Below, piece by piece: positions 13,310 through 26,169 of a stretch of DNA of 64,000 bases (positions are counted from its first letter, which is position 1; each line of letters begins with the position of its first letter). The notes beneath the pieces were generated by a model. It made no database searches. It had not been told where the DNA came from and saw nothing but the letters and a program-made list of their open reading frames with translations. Where the stretch lies: NCBI RefSeq assembly GCF_033115175.1, contig NC_084844.1, forward strand, positions 33,203,885 to 33,267,884, given 5' to 3'. Origin of the DNA: Lepus europaeus (taxonomy: Eukaryota; Chordata; Mammalia; Lagomorpha; Leporidae). Both the position numbers and the translations under genes were made by a program.

Positions 13310-13855
13310 TGTGTTTGCTAAACACGGCAGCCTGAGAAACACGGAAGTGAGTCCTGCCCACAGCTGGCTCCGACTCCGCATCTACGCGAGTGAGATATTG
13401 GGGAAATCCCAGTCGACTGGTGGGATGACTGCAGCCCTTGCCCACATCTTGACTACAACCTCGCGAGACAGCCTGAGCCAGGGCCACCCACCCAGACCGC
13501 TGTAGAATTCCTGACCCAGACACTGTGTGAAGTGGGAAGTACTTGTTAGTACTCTGAAGCACTAAGTTTTGGAAAAGGATGGAAAAATAACATTGCTGCA
13601 CCAGTGTTAAGAGAATGCCCCCCAACTGGATGCGCAGAGAAACGGAACCAGTATTTCCCACAATGGGTATCGTTCAGCCGTGAGGAGTGGAGGACTGATT
13701 CACGCTGGTGGTGGGGATGAGCACCGAGACCATGCTGAACGGAAGAAGCCAGACAGAAAAGGCCCCATAAAGCCTTCCAGGAAGTGAATGCTTGTTGTCT
13801 TAAGCTACTAAATGTTGAGGTAGCTTGTTACACAGCAATAGACAATACGGTCAGT
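13310..13855 (+). mobile_element. MaLR-like LTR fossil, interrupted
   Basis: Pieces such as 'gactacaacctcgcgagaca', 'gacccagacactgtgtgaag', 'ctaaatgttgaggtagcttg' and 'ttacacagcaatagaca' resemble the 3' end of a mammalian MaLR-type LTR. An L1 3' scrap (about 13650-13785) seems to interrupt it. Very old and broken; no internal genes seen. Confidence 0.4.
13650..13785 (+). repeat. L1 3' scrap
   Basis: 'caatgggtatcgttcagccg', 'gagcaccgagaccatgctga' and 'ggaagaagccagacagaaaa' follow the order near the end of mammalian L1 ORF2/3'UTR. Confidence 0.55.
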
Positions 13856-13931
13856 TTGTAAGGATTTGTGTGACTGAGGGAACATTTGTGGCATGCCTGG
13901 CACGTAGCTGCACAGCATCATCAATAGAAGC

Positions 13932-14246
13932 TGGGCACAGGCACTGGCACAGTGGTGAGGACGCTGATCAGACCCCTGCTTCCCACATCAGAGTGCCTGC
14001 TCCAAGTCCTGGCTCCCCCTTCCTGCCAGTGCCAACTCTGGAAGCAGGTGACGGCTCAGGTCCTGGGTCCCTGCCACCCACATGGGGAACCAGACTGAGT
14101 TCCAGGCTGCTTCAACTTGGCTTCAACTTGGCCCGCCCCTAGCTGTCAGGGAGCAAACCAGTGGATGCAAGACCTCTGTCTGTCTCTCAGACTCTTTGTT
14201 TTTCTCTCTCTGCCTTTCAAATAAAATGAAGAAAAAAAAAAAATTA
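13932..14246 (+). repeat. Old C SINE
   Basis: GGCACAGGCACTGGCACAGT head, diverged body, CTGCCTTTCAAATAAAATGA and A tail. Confidence 0.85.
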
Positions 14247-14380
14247 AACAACAGCTAGTCTGAGTGGGAACAGCGTGCTCCAGTTACAGAGGCTCTTATG
14301 GGAAAGAAGGGCCAAGAAGGGGAACAGGGCAGAGCCCTAGCACCTGCCCCAGCTAGACAGAGGTGCTCCAGAGGAAAAGG

Positions 14381-15080
14381 GTATATACACACACTGACAT
14401 ACCACACATACATCACACACCACACTACGCATCACATCATCTCACACAACACATACACCACACACCATACCACATATAACATCACATCACATCACATCAC
14501 ATCACATCACACCACACATACACCACACACCACACCACACATCACATATCACACCACACATCACATCACATCATATCACACCACAGCACACCACACACCA
14601 CACCAAATATCACATATCACACCACATCACACCACACATCATATCACATCACATCACACCACACATACACCACACACCATACCACACATCACATATCACA
14701 CCACACATATACCACACACCATACCACATATCACATCACATCACACCACACCACACCACACGCCACATACACACACCACACCTCACACACAAACCATACA
14801 CACCATGCCACACATATACCATACCACATGTACACTATATACCACACACACCACCACATCACACACACACCACACACATACCACACATACATTATATGCC
14901 ACACACACTACACATATACACCACACATACACACCATACACCACACGCTACATACCACACCACACATGCACACCACACATATCACACACATTCCATATCA
15001 CACACACCACACGTCACAATACCACACCACACATACACTACACACCACACATACTACACACACCACACCACACACACGCC
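14381..15080. repeat. CACAY-type satellite, about 0.7 kb
   Basis: Almost pure A/C/T-on-one-strand array of CACAT, CACAC, CATAC and ATCAC units with very few Gs. It starts after GGGTATATACACACAC and ends at CACACACGCC. Higher-order blocks recur, for example CACATCACATCA and ACACCACACATACACCACAC. Long open frames across it (rich in H, T and Y) are a by-product of the missing stop triplets. Confidence 0.95.
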
Positions 15081-15231
15081 TTCCGTCGTCCTTTAATCTA
15101 CACCTGTCTTCCTTAAGATACTACCACTTTGTCCACTGTGTGGAGTTATATAAATATTAGCTATACACTCTGTAACTAGCATTTAGTCACCCTATACCTA
15201 GTATCTGGTAGTTATTAGAAAGCCTTGTCTT

Positions 15232-15445
15232 GGAGGATGGCCCAAGTCCTTGGGCCCTGCACCTGCATGGGAGACCAGGAGAAGCACCTGGCTCCTGCCA
15301 TCGGATCAGCGCGGTGCGCTGGCCGCAGCGCGCCTACCGCGGCGGCCATTGGAGGGTGAACCAACAGCAAAAAGGAAGACCTTTCTCTCTGTCTCTCTCT
15401 CACTGTCCACTCTGCCTGTCAAAAAAAAAAAAAAAAAAAAAAAAA
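15232..15445 (+). repeat. 5'-truncated C SINE with target duplication
   Basis: Begins mid-element at GGAGGATGGCCCAAGTCC, continues through the CATTGGAGGGTGAACCAACA body to a long pure A tail (15422-15445). Flanked by AGCCTTGTCTT at 15221-15231 and 15446-15456. The intact duplication shows it inserted already truncated. Confidence 0.93.
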
Positions 15446-15456
15446 AGCCTTGTCTT

Positions 15457-17039
15457 AGTTACTTCGGTACTTCTAACGCAGTGCCCTCTACCTGCAGCAG
15501 GTACTCAGTGCACATCTGTGAAAAGCACGGATGAATGAGAACATGACAAATAGCTATTAACGTAAAATCAGTGACCCACGTATATGGAAAGAGCTCACTT
15601 GTAGGAATCCACCTGCAGGGAGGATGTGGGAGAGCCACGCCTCTTGAGCCACTCCTCAAGGAGAGGACGAGTCACGCCCTGCAATAGCCTGCAGCTCCTC
15701 AAAAAGAATGACTTGGAAGTCCCTCTCCATCGACCTGAAAGGTTAAGACTGAGATTAGCAAGTGGCAGAGACATGTGCATGGCATGATCTTACGCTGTTA
15801 AAGAATGACCAAAGTGCCCTCTAAATCCAGTGTGGGTGCCTGGCCGTGAGTGTGTGAGGGCAAAGGGAGAGCTCCGGCCAAGCTGCTTCCACGGAGGGGC
15901 AGGGAGAGTCATCGTCTATCCTTCCTATAGGGTTGTCTCCTATACAGGATGCAACAATGCACATAGGAGACTTTGCGATTATTTTGGAAGAGTTGAGTAA
16001 AATTCCCAAGGAACCAACTGTAGGACCTTATGCCTAATTGTTGCCACCCGTAGCTGTCTGGTCACCCACACTGGATATTCTGTGGGTGGGTCAGGGGAGG
16101 GGAAGGTGGACCCCCCCACCAGCCTCCTGCCTTCTTGAGTAAACCAGGTGACCGCGGTCCACTTTCCGCAGGGAATCCCTCCTTCCCTCAAAGCCATCAG
16201 ACCGCACCCCTGCCTGCAGGGAAGGTCTGGGTGTAAAAAGGGATTAGCTTTCTCCTGCCCAGCTTCTGGCCTGGGAGGGACCCCCTCCCTGCCGCATAGG
16301 GAGAGGGCCCCACCCCTTCCCACCGCCCCTTTCTGGGGTAAGGAAATTCTAGCAGTGCCTCTCTGGTCTGTTGGTGCAAAGGGGGAAAATTGCTCAGGAC
16401 TCCTGGTGTTGCTAAGGCAATTTGGTTATAGTACTACTTAAGCATGTCGTAAAACCAGGTGGAAATAGATGCGTACAGCTATCAGACTAAAAGCAAATCT
16501 ACACGCTAAACACAGAACTGCAAAACCTGTACAATTCAAGTGAGCCACACGAGGGTGATTTCCCCTCTCCTTTCTGAAATGAAACCCCACCTCCAGCCGG
16601 AAAGGTGGGCCACCAGCCTCAGCCCTGGCACAGCTGGCCCAGGTTCCTCGCCTTCCCGGTGCTGTGCTGGCCAAAGCAAGAGGGTCCCTCCTTTCTCCCT
16701 CAGTCCGCTTTCCCAGGAGCTGAAGCCCTCCAAGGCTTCCCTTCCGACAGTGCCTCTTGGGGTCACTTGGTTGTCACGCGGTGTGAGTGCATCATTGAAG
16801 CCTCGGCCTCTCGGTTTCCCCTCGCCTTAGCTCTCAGTAATTAAAGCAGTCAAAGCCAGCCGTAAACACACGCGGAGGAGCTGTAATTGCTGGTCTAAGG
16901 TCACCAGCCCGAGTTCATTCAAAAGGCTTTCAGTTGAAAGCACAACCCAGTTCTCTTAGTGATTCTTGTACCCCCATGAGAAGGGGAGTTCAAACTGCCC
17001 CGGTGTGGGGAGGAGCTGTGGCCCCCCTTCCCATCTGTC
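15457..17039. other. Intergenic, no feature recognised
   Basis: GC-richer unique-looking DNA with no reading frame that resembles a known protein, no SINE and no splice structure that could be supported. Confidence 0.4.
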
Positions 17040-17059
17040 CCTGAAGGCAGGAACAAGGC

Positions 17060-17540
17060 GCTTCCAAGTCATGTGGTTACTTGGCCAGGCCCCTTGTGGC
17101 AGCCTCGGTTTTCCTCATCTGTGAAGGGGGAGTAAGAACTATGACCTCGAGGCCCGCACCACGGCTCACTAGGCTAATCCTCCGCCTTGCGGCGCCGGCA
17201 CACCAGGTTCTAGTCCCGGTCGGGGCACCGATCCTGTCCCGGTTGCCCCTCTTCCAGGCCAGCTCTCTGCTGTGGCCAGGGAGTGCAGTGGAGGATGGTC
17301 CAAGTCCTTGGGCCCTGCACCCCATGGGAGACCAGGAGAAGCACCTGGCTCCTGCCATCGGATCAGCACGATGCGCCGGCCGCAACGTGCCTACCGCGGC
17401 GGCCATTGGAGGGTGAACCAACGGCAAAAGGAAGACCTTTCTCTCTGTCTCTCTCTCACTGTCCACTCTGCCTGTCAAAAATTAAAAAAAAAAAAAAAAA
17501 AAAAAGAACTATGACCTCGAGGAGGAAGCGCTGATGTAGG
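17060..17540 (+). repeat. MIR, split by a young C SINE
   Basis: ACTTGGCCAGGCCCCTTGTG, 'cctcggttttcctcatctgt' and GAAGGGGGAGTAAGAACTAT resemble the MIR core on the plus strand. The sequence resumes after the SINE at 17504. Confidence 0.55.
17151..17503 (+). repeat. Young C SINE, long-head subfamily
   Basis: GGCCCGCACCACGGCTCACT head to A tail. Flanked by an exact 17-base duplication AAGAACTATGACCTCGA at 17134-17150 and 17504-17520. Confidence 0.95.
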
Positions 17541-17914
17541 CAAAAGCACATTTGTCAGTTTCGCAGTACTGGGGCGTGCCGTGGGCCAGGCACTCAGATC
17601 TGCTCCCCATCTCCGACCAAGCGTTTAGGTCGCTGTCTGAAGTCACAATTCAATCAATCAATCTACATAAACTTATTGATCATCTCCAAGTGCCCTGTGC
17701 TGTGAAGGCTAGCAAGAAGCAAATCGATATTTGCCAACTATGTACTTTTATGATCTCTGAGCATGACAGCCCTGGTATGTATGTATTTTTATGTTTGTTC
17801 TTTTAATTGACAAATGAAATTGTACAGATTTACAGTGTACAATGTGATGTTTTGATATGTGAAATTATCATGAACAGGAGCCCTAGTTTTAATTTTTCAT
17901 CAAAATTTTGTTTT

Positions 17915-18222
17915 GAGGTTTATATTACTTATTTGAAAGGGAGAGAGAGAGAGAAAGAGAGAGAAGGAGAGAGAGAGAGAGAGAGTTCTCTTCTGTCTGC
18001 TGGTTCATTCCTCAAATGGTCACAATGGCAGACTGGGCCAGATGGAAGCCAGGATCCAGGAACTCCATCCAGGTCTCCCACAGGGGTGCAGGGGCCCAAG
18101 CACTTGGGCCATCTTCTGCTGCTTCCCCAGGCACATTAACAGGGAGCTGGATTGGAAGTGGAGCAGCCGGGACTTGAACTGGCGCTCCGATATGGAATGT
18201 TGGTGCCGCAGGCCCAGAAGCC
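17915..18222 (-). repeat. C SINE, antisense, head missing
   Basis: (GA)n at 17940-17986, 'tctgctggttcattcctcaa', full body; stops at 'ttggtgccgcaggccc' without the GGGGCCGGC end. Confidence 0.85.
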
Positions 18223-18323
18223 CCCGATTTTTAAAAGAAGGGTGGAAAAGCAACAGCATAGCGCCTAGAACTTTCCAGTATTTCGTTTCTTCCCAGCAAA
18301 CTCCAATTCTCATCTAATTTCTT

Positions 18324-18649
18324 TTTTAAAATTTTTTTTAAAAATTTATTTGACAGAGTTAGACAGTAAGAGAGAGAGACAGAGAGAAAGGTCTTCCTTC
18401 CATTGGTTCACTCCCCAAATGCCCGCCACGGCCGGCGCTGCACCGATCCGAAGCCAGGAGCCAGGTGCTTCTCCTGGTCTCCCATACAGGTGCAGGGGCC
18501 CAAGCACTTGGGCCATCCTCCACTGCCTTCCCGGGCCACAGCAGAGAGCTGGCCTGGAAGAGGAGCAACCAGGACTAGAACGGGGCACCCATATGGGATG
18601 CCGGCGCTGCGGGTGGAGGACTAACCAAGTGAGCCACAGAGCCGGCCCC
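18324..18649 (-). repeat. C SINE, antisense, with target duplication
   Basis: T/A-rich left end, body, right end GCCACAGAGCCGGCCCC. Flanked by TCATCTAATTTCTT at 18310-18323 and 18650-18663. Confidence 0.94.
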
Positions 18650-18663
18650 TCATCTAATTTCTT

Positions 18664-20481
18664 ATTATCTTTGGTTGTTTGTGACTAAGGTGTGAGGTGC
18701 TGGAGAGCTAGGTCCACGTGTGGTCCCTTTGTGCTTGCTCTGAGCCTAACAGGATCTTCTGGGCACGTAGGTGCTCAGGGGCATCCTTCCCGTTAGACAG
18801 TGAATGAATGCTGTAGTTAAAGGCGCACGGAGAAGCAGCACCATCTTCTGGCCAAAGTGAGAAGTGCACTGGTCAAAGTGTCAGCAAGAGGCTCCCCAAA
18901 GCAGTGTGTGAGTGTGTATGTGTGTGTGTACACGCATTCATGCATGTGTATTCCAAGTTGGTAAATTCACTCTACTTTTCCGACTCCGCCATCCTCCAGC
19001 AGGAACACTTTTGCCTGACGATGGTTGAGGCATCCTGGGCTCTGGAGCGAGGGGCTGCTTTTGGGGGAATCTGAACTGCATCACTCACTCCCTCATTCCC
19101 ACCACTTTGCAGATGGGTGACTCAGAGAGGTGAAAGCAGGCACAGGTCAGCCTGCAAGGCAATGGACTCCAGGCACTCCGGACTCCAGGGCACGGGCTCA
19201 AGTTTGGGGCTTTTGAAAGCCATCATCTCTTGGCAGTGGGAAAAGTCCTTTCACTGTTGATGGTTGCAGGTGGGGAACAAGGGTGGGGAGTGGAGATAAA
19301 CATCATTTCCTGAGCATGCCTATGTGTTAGGCATGTTAGATGTTGTCTTACACATTAGCTTCTACACAGTGGAGCGCAAAACAGCAGCACTTTCAAAGGG
19401 TCATTGTTAATAAAGCACAGGCCGGGTAGCCCGTATCTGCTTGGGACCAGAAGTGTTTTGGATTTCAGATTTTTTTCTTTGGAATATTTTCATATCCACA
19501 ACGAAACATATTGGGGATGGGACCGAAGTCCAGACATGAAAGGCTTGTAAGTTTCCTCTCCTACGAAGGTGTTTTTTACACAGTATTTTCAGTGTGCCTG
19601 AATTTTCATTGTGACCTCTCCCATGGGGTCGGTTGTGGAGTTCACAGGTGGCAGCGTGTCCAGGCTCTGAGAGTTTCAGCGTGGGGAGCATTCTGGATGG
19701 GGAGTTGGGGACGCCCAGCGTGTGACAGGAAGGCAGCGCAGAAATGCTTGCTGCCGGAAAGTCGCTGCGGGAAGTGAGCGCTCTGTCCATGTGTTTTCGG
19801 GGCTGAGCTCATTTGGGTACAGGCTGCTCTGTTAAGCCTCACCTTTGTCAGGCTGGTCAGGAGGAGTGCCCTGTCCAGATTCTGCTCCAGCCCCATGAGT
19901 TCTGAGGGTCTCCGTATGGGTGGCGGCGATGGGCACTGTCTGCCCGTGTGAGCAGTGGGCACCATGTTCTCATCAAGGGGTTTCCTCCCAGGCATGCACT
20001 GTTGGGTCCTCTGCCGACTACTCGAGGGGATCCCCTGTACTCCCCAGGGAGGGGGCGCTCCTCTTTGCGCTGCTCTCTCCTGTCAGGTCCTGTGTGCTGA
20101 CTCAGGGGTCGGCAGCTCCACACGGCAGCCAGGGAGCTCGCAGGTAGCCAGCTGGGGCAGGCAGCGCTCACGGGGCTGCTTGCCTGCCTCTCGGGATGGC
20201 AGTCCTTTGCTACCACCCACTGCCCAGATTTTTGCTGGACATCGGGGAGGCTCTGTTATGCCAGAAGCCTACACCTGTCACTTAGGTTTTATCGCATCAA
20301 CTATTTCAGCTACAACCACTTCCTCACTCATGACTTGGAGAGTGGTGGTTTGGGTGGAGCGGTTCTGCTGTCCACGTTGGGCTCACACCCTCATCTGTAG
20401 TGAGCCGAGGCAGCTCGCCTCCCCAATGTTTGCTGGTGGTTGACAGGCACCCTGGGTGCAACTGGGCCACGCTGCTGTAAT
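18664..20481. other. Intergenic, no feature recognised
   Basis: 1.8 kb without SINE or supported gene. A TG run lies at 18908-18930. Nothing in the GC-richer part (19.5-20.4 kb) reads as a recognisable protein. Confidence 0.4.
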
Positions 20482-20494
20482 ACATTGGTTAATT

Positions 20495-20825
20495 TTTTTT
20501 TTTTTTACAGGCAGAGTGGATAGTGAGAGAGAGAGAGACAGAGAGAAAGGTCTTCCTTTTTGCCATTGGTTCACCCTCCAATGGCTGCTGTGGCCAGCGC
20601 ATCGTGCTGATCCAAAGCCAGGAGCCAGGTGCTTCTCCTGCTCTCCCATGTGGGTGCAGGGCCCAAGGACTTGGGCCATCCTCCACTGCCTTCCCAGGCC
20701 ATAGCAGAGAGTTGGCCTGGAAGAGGGGCAACCGGGATAGAATCCGGCGCCCCAACCGGGACTAGAACTCGGTGTGCCAGCGCCGCAAGGTGGAGGATTA
20801 GCCTGTTAAGGCCACAGTGCCGGCC
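20495..20825 (-). repeat. Young C SINE, antisense
   Basis: Poly-T left end, long-head subfamily head complement on the right (GGCCACAGTGCCGGCC). Flanked by ACATTGGTTAATT at 20482-20494 and from 20826. Confidence 0.95.
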
Positions 20826-20839
20826 ACATTGGTTAATTT

Positions 20840-21627
20840 ATTAAGTAATTCATTCATTCGTATATTTATCAAGTGCCTGATTGGTGACAAAACAATAAAA
20901 AATCCCTGCCCTTATGAACCTTATCATCTCATTGGTTCATGCAGGTAGGGAGACTCTGGTATGAGCCCGGCACTATGCTGGGTGTCTAGAGCTGACAAAG
21001 ACAGAAGCCACTCTCCTCTCTCAAGACACCTGTGCTTGTTTAAGGAGTGGGGTGAAGGAGTAGGGGCAGGGATAAGTTCCATATGCATAGCACAGACCCC
21101 AAAACCCAAGTGCTGGGCTGTGATGAAGAACTTGTCTGCATGTCTTGGACTTGAGCGGCAGTGATGGAAATCAGGAAAGAGGACAAACAGTGCACACACA
21201 AGGTCCAGGATTGCAACAGGACAGAAAAGGAAAGCTGCTCTACTTCCTACTGGACATGCAGGCAGGAAGCAGCCCCATGCAGGCCCCTCCATTCTACTCA
21301 CGAGACACGAGACGCGCCCCGTGAGCTGGCCTCGGCCACAAAACGTCCTCCCTCTGAAAGTTTGTGTTAACCAGCATGGAGGTCAATTTATTATTTCATC
21401 CAACAAGAATTTAGTGAGTACCTACTACGTGAGATCTTGTTGGGGCGGGTTTTCTACGCTTGACTTGGAGGCAGAGTACAGATTTGACCCAAAAGTTGCC
21501 TCTTAAGGGGTGCCAATAGGGAGCTCATTTGGGCATCCACAGGCAGGTGTCACTGTCCGTGGTCCTGAACTACCAACATCGCTCCCCAGGACACGACTGT
21601 TCTGTTTGTTTTTTGTTTTTTGTTTTT
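20840..21627. other. Intergenic, old repeat scraps
   Basis: 'aattcattcattcgtatatt', 'tatcaagtgcctgattgg' and later 'tgagtacctactacgtgaga' resemble ancient L2/MIR-like DNA, too decayed for firm calls. No gene seen. Confidence 0.35.
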
Positions 21628-21629
21628 TT

Positions 21630-22288
21630 AAGATTTATTTTATCGATTTGAAAGACAGAGTTACAGAGAGAGGTAGAGACAGAGAGAGAAGTTTTCCATC
21701 CACTGGTTCACTCTCCAACTGGCCGCAATGGCAGAGCTGCGCCGATCCGAAGCCAGGAGCCAGGAGCTTCCTCCAGGTTTCCCATGTGGGTGCAGAGGCC
21801 CAAGGACTTGGGCCATCTTCTACTGCTTTTCCAGGCCATAGCACAGAGCTGGATAAGAAGAGGAGTAGCTGGCCGGTGCCGCAGCTCAATAGGCTAATCC
21901 TCCGCCTGCGGCACCGGCACACCGGGTTCTAGTCCCGGTCGGGGTGCCGGATTCCGTCCCGGTTGCCCCTCTTCCAGTCCAGCTCTCTGCTGTGGCCCTG
22001 GGAGGCAGTGGAGGATGGCCCAAGTCCTTGGGCCCTGCACCCCATGGGAGACCAAGAGAAACACCTGGCTCCTGGCTTCAGCGCGCCGGCCACAGTGGCC
22101 ATTGGAGGGTGAACCAATGGAAAAGGAAGACCTTTCTCTCTCTGTCTCTCTCTCTCTCTCTCACTGTCCACTCTGCCTGTCAAAAAAAAAAAAAAAAAGA
22201 GGAGTAGCCAGGACTAGAACCAGAACCCATATGGGATGTTGGTGCTTCAGGCCAGGGCTTTAACCTGCTGCACCACAGCACTGGGCCC
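21630..22288 (-). repeat. Antisense C SINE split by a young C SINE
   Basis: Left part 21630-21869 (AAGATTTATTTTATCGATTT, body); right part 22197-22288, ending in CTGCACCACAGCACTGGGCC. Confidence 0.92.
21870..22196 (+). repeat. Young C SINE nested in an older copy
   Basis: Starts TGGCCGGTGCCGCAGCTCAA (long-head subfamily) and ends in a pure A tail. AAGAGGAGTAGC at 21858-21869 is repeated at 22197-22208. Confidence 0.94.
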
Positions 22289-22299
22289 CAATGACTGTT

Positions 22300-22850
22300 C
22301 CTTTTAACCCAGGGATGTTGGTGACTGACGTCCATTATTTTCCAGAGATCCTGAAACAGGTAAGGAAGAAGGCACAGGAAATTAGAAGGAGCAAGGGATG
22401 GAGAGAAGGGAGAGGAGAGAAGGAGGAAAATCACCTAGAAGCTGTTAGAAGGTGCATTCCCAAGACAGTGCCCACCGTTTTTAAATGTTCATGTCTACCA
22501 TAAAAGAAACCACTGTAGACCTAGACCATGGCAAAAATACTGAAAAGCTGAAAAATATGAAAAAGTTTGTGTACCAAGTTAATAAAATGTGAATTGGTAT
22601 CAATGGTTCTAGTGAAATCATTTATTTTACTAAAAAGCCCATAATACATGAACTCATTTAGAAAAGTTTACACATTCATTATATAGTATATATTTTATAT
22701 GTCATATATTATACAACTATAATATAATATTAAATATACATAATATTCCTTATAACATATTAATTATAGAATTAAACCATGTCCGAACATTTAAGGAATA
22801 AAGCAACAAACTATCAAGTTTTATTTTATCTTTCAGAAATACCATATTTC
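22300..22850. other. Intergenic, very AT-rich core
   Basis: Between about 22670 and 22790 the sequence is nearly all A/T with TATATA and ATAATAT words, low-complexity DNA. No gene seen. Confidence 0.5.
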
Positions 22851-22852
22851 TG

Positions 22853-23160
22853 TTTTTTTGTTTTTTTGTTTTTTTTTTTTTTGTTTTTAACTTTTATTTA
22901 ATGAATATAAACTTCCAGTGTACAGCTTATGGATTACAATGGCTTCCCCCTCCCATAACTTCCCTCCCACCCGCAACCCTCCCCTCTCCCACTCCCTCTC
23001 CCCTTCCATTCACATCAAGATTCATTTTCAATTTGCTTTATATACAGAAGATCAGTTGAGTATAAAGATTTCAACAGTTTGCACCCACATAGAAACACAA
23101 AGTGAAACATACTGTTTGAGTACTAGTTATAGCATTAAATCAAAATGTCATTAACACCGA
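22853..23160 (-). repeat. Lagomorph L1 3' end, antisense, 5'-truncated
   Basis: Left end is a T-rich run (the L1 A tail on the minus strand), then TTTATTTAATGAATATAAAC, 'acagcttatggattacaatg', 'cccctctcccactccctctc' and 'gtactagttatagcattaaa'. A second, longer copy of the same L1 end sits at 49.5 kb, which confirms the family. It stops about 20 bases before the RPL10A retrocopy. Confidence 0.85.
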
Positions 23161-23177
23161 GTTTAATTGTAAGCTGA

Positions 23178-24126
<949 letters not shown>

Positions 24127-24689
24127 TTTTTGAACATTTAGAGTTCAACACTTCTGATTCACTGTTTGACTTACTCATTTTTTGTGTGTGTGAATAAAAT
24201 ATCCTTTACACATCAAAAGTGTCGATGATGCTGATTTTCTTAAAGCAAGTTCAGTTATTGTCTCTGGACAGTTCTCCCATGGTACTACGCCCTGCGTTTA
24301 GATGCTGGCACTTGCTTTATCTTACCAGAAGGTGTCAGCAGTGACAACTACTTCCCAGTCGGCACCTGGCCAACAGCCACCTTGTGGTTCGTCACAAGAT
24401 TTGAATTGCTCATCTGTGGGGGAAAAAAAAATTTTTAGAATGGATGAAAACAAGAAGTCGAGCAAACATTATTCCAAGTATCTCTCTCTGGTTTTATACA
24501 AAAGGCAATGGCTTGATTTTGTAAAAATTGATGCCTACTTACATTAGCATGCTTATCACCTTGATTACTTATCATTTCTTTGTGGTGAGAACGTTTAACA
24601 CCCTGGCCTACAGCTGTTTTGAAATCTACGTTATTAACCTTGGTGGTCATGCTGTGCAGGACACCAGAACTCACTTCTCCTGCTTAACC
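24127..24689. other. Intergenic, no feature recognised
   Basis: No RPL10A 3' sequence was found here, so the retrocopy's end was lost or never copied. Contains an AATAAAAT at 24193 of unknown meaning. Confidence 0.4.
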
Positions 24690-25316
24690 GTGCCCATTGA
24701 CCACTGACAGCCCTTTCTCTACCCACCCTGGCTCCTCAACCCCCAAGCGCTTGGGAATCCCAGTCTACTCTCTACTTCTGCCAGTTTTGCCAGACTCTTT
24801 TAGATTCCACATATCAATGAGGTCATATGGCATGTGTTTCTCCATGCCTGACTTGTTTCTCTTAACATAACTTCCCCTAGGTTCACCCATGTTGTCACAA
24901 ATGACATAATCTCCTGTATTCTTTAAAGGATGGATAGTACTCCATTGTGTTATGTGTGTGTGTGTATGTGCATATATGTGTAAATATATACATATTATAT
25001 ATATCTCACATTTAAGAAACCCATTCACTTGTTGCTGGGTGCTTAGATTTCCTCCATATTGTGGCTTTGTAGATAACGCTGCAGTGAACACAGCAGTACA
25101 GACATGTACTGATCTCAGTTCCTTTGAATCCCAGTGGGACTGCTGAATCACAAGGTAATTCTAACTTCAGTTTCAAGGAAACTCCACATTGTTTTCCAAA
25201 AAGGCTGCCCTAATCTGTAATACCACCAATGGTCCCTAGGGGTTCCTCTTCTCCATGTCCTCAGCAACACTTGTTGTCTTGTTGATAGCAGTCAATCTAG
25301 TAGGTGTGAGGTGATA
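24690..25316 (-). repeat. Old L1, antisense, 3' section
   Basis: Typical antisense mammalian L1 text: 'tctactctctacttctgcca', 'ttagattccacatatcaatg', 'gatggatagtactccattgt', 'aacgctgcagtgaacacagc', 'ccaacaacttg'-type and 'tagtaggtgtgaggtgata'. It stops at 25316; the next L1 base is found at 28951. Confidence 0.85.
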
Positions 25317-25454
25317 GAAACAGTTATTAACTAAGTTTAATCTTCTCTATAATTTTATAATATGGAAACTATACTTTTTAACATCCCATGGAAATTTTCC
25401 ATGAAAAACAAATACCTATCATAAATCAGACCATGAACCCGCTCAGATTCCTTC

Positions 25455-25625
25455 AATTTTCTTCTATTTTCAGGATCACTAGTAACATCACCCCGGTTCA
25501 GGGTGACTGGTCCCTTAGTCTTTGCCTCTTGGTAGAGGGTGGGTTTCTTAGAGGTCCTCAGTGTGTATGTTTATCCCTAGAAGATTTCAGACTGTGCCAA
25601 AATCATTGCAGTGTGTGTCGCCTGA
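25455..25625 (+). repeat. Left arm of unidentified inverted repeat
   Basis: Aligns with the reverse complement of about 26295-26465: shared words AGGATCA.T.GTAAC, TCACCCC, TTTGCCT and TCCCTAGAAGATTT, plus CTGTGC. I estimate roughly 65-70% identity with small gaps. Confidence 0.6.
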
Positions 25626-25824
25626 GATCTGATATTAATACAGATACAACCCATATCAGATTTCCTTTGAGTCAAAAATGCTAGGGGGTATTTCTTTTGC
25701 TTTTGTCAAGTCATTGTGCAAATATCTATCAAATGAAGAAAATACTATTTCCTCTTCCCAGAGTTTTCTAAAATAGTTTTACAAATTATGTCCAAAAAAA
25801 GACTCACGTTAAATTATGTTGATA

Positions 25825-26169
25825 GGGGCCGGCGCTGTAGCGCAGCATGTTAACGCCCTGGCATGAAGCACTGGCATCCCATATGGGTGCCGGTTCAAGA
25901 CCTGGCTGCTCTGCTTCTGATCCAGCTCTCTGCTATGGCCTGGCAAAGCAGTGGAAGATGGCTCAAGTCCTTGGGCCCCTGCACCTACGTGGGAGACCCA
26001 GAAGAAGCTCCTGGCTCCTGGCTTCGGATCGGCGCAGCTCTGGCCATTGCGGCCATCTGGGGAGTGAACCATCAGATGGAAGACCTCACTCTCTCTCTCT
26101 CTCTCTCTCTCTGCCTCTCCTCTCTCTGTGTAACTCTGACTTTCAAATAAATAAATAAATATTTGAAAA
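25825..26169 (+). repeat. C SINE
   Basis: GGGGCCGGCGCTGTAGCGC head, near-consensus body, (CT)n at 26090-26112, AAATAAATAAATAAA tail. Imperfect flanks 'atgttgatag' and 'acgttgacag' look like an old target duplication. Confidence 0.94.

Noticed and set aside
14298-15116. Long open frame of 272 codons, rich in H, T and Y
   Set aside because: It is a read-through of the CACAY satellite, which lacks stop triplets. Composition is wholly explained by the repeat.
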